Source: Psychrobacter pacificensis (GTDB lineage: Bacteria > Pseudomonadota > Gammaproteobacteria > Pseudomonadales > Moraxellaceae). Taken from it: a stretch of DNA of 40,269 bases. Location of the stretch: contig NZ_FNAL01000022.1 of assembly GCF_900101915.1 (NCBI RefSeq), positions 1 to 40,269 of the forward strand. Reading direction: 5' to 3'. Of the stretch, positions 40,175 through 40,269 are shown one piece after another. Numbering within the stretch: position 1 is the stretch's first letter; each line of letters opens with the position of its first letter. Made by a program: the position numbers and the translations under genes. The notes under the pieces are model-generated. The model did not search any database. It was not told the DNA's origin and saw only the letters and a list, made by a program, of their open reading frames with translations.

Positions 40175-40269
40175 AAATACTCAAATACTCAAATACTCAA
40201 ATACTCAAATACTCAAATACTCAAATACTCAAATACTCAAATACTCAAATACTCAAATACTCAAATACT
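40175..40269. repeat. 8-bp tandem array ACTCAAAT, right copy
   Basis: AAAT, then eleven ACTCAAAT units, then ACT. The last 91 bases equal bases 1-91. The array starts seven bases after the stop of the decayed resolvase. See the left copy for interpretation. Confidence 0.9.

Overview
The window looks like one complete plasmid of a Gram-negative gamma-proteobacterium of the Moraxellaceae, most likely Psychrobacter, with an Acinetobacter-like insert. This placement rests on gene types and protein style and is an inference. The first 91 bases equal the last 91 (eleven copies of ACTCAAAT plus ACT), as expected of a circular assembly with an untrimmed overlap, so the molecule is probably about 40.18 kb. 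There is no rRNA, tRNA or CRISPR. A MOBQ-type relaxase and oriT but no conjugation apparatus make it mobilizable rather than self-transmissible.

Layout. 1-4.5 kb: an 8-bp tandem array, a Fic protein, a serine resolvase with a res-like site, a Nudix hydrolase, an 82-bp palindromic element next to a truncated HigA antitoxin, a Cys-rich DUF326 protein and an IS256-family remnant. 4.7-11.3 kb: czcI-czcC-czcB-czcA and a broken czcD behind a MerR-type promoter, bounded on both sides by IS256-family remnants in the same orientation. 11.3-17.6 kb: ParF/ParG-like partition genes with a second 8-bp array, a small XRE regulator, an unknown ORF, a membrane-anchored coiled-coil Mob protein, the relaxase, oriT and a MobC-position gene. 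17.8-23.5 kb: two separate Rep_3 replicons each with iterons, an orphan RelB/DinJ-type antitoxin, an intact YefM-YoeB pair, a broken BrnA-like antitoxin and KfrA with a large operator. 23.5-25 kb: degenerate DNA with an IS3 remnant. 25-38.5 kb: a CDF zinc/cadmium exporter, lnt, a DUF411 lipoprotein, a secreted CHAP protein, cadR/cadA, ccmF-ccmG-ccmH-ccmI and lspA. 38.8-40.3 kb: a DUF3817 membrane protein, a second res-like site, a decayed serine resolvase and the 8-bp array again.

How it works together. The cargo is almost wholly about metals: export of Zn/Cd/Co/Pb across both membranes (CzcCBA), into the periplasm (CadA, CDF), probable metal binding (DUF326, DUF411), and spare copies of envelope enzymes, several with essential cysteines (CcmG, CcmH, Lnt), beside lipoprotein signal peptidase and a lipoprotein. 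I infer that the latter set may replace chromosomal enzymes poisoned by soft metals.

The most interesting signal is the pair of 8-bp arrays. The ParG centromere of plasmid TP228 is built of degenerate ACTC boxes separated by 4-bp AT-rich spacers. The array at the window ends is a perfect (ACTC+AAAT) version. The array before parA reads (ACTT+ATAT) on the parA coding strand. With two replicons, two resolvase loci and two such arrays, the plasmid may be a fused cointegrate carrying two centromeres served by one partition operon.
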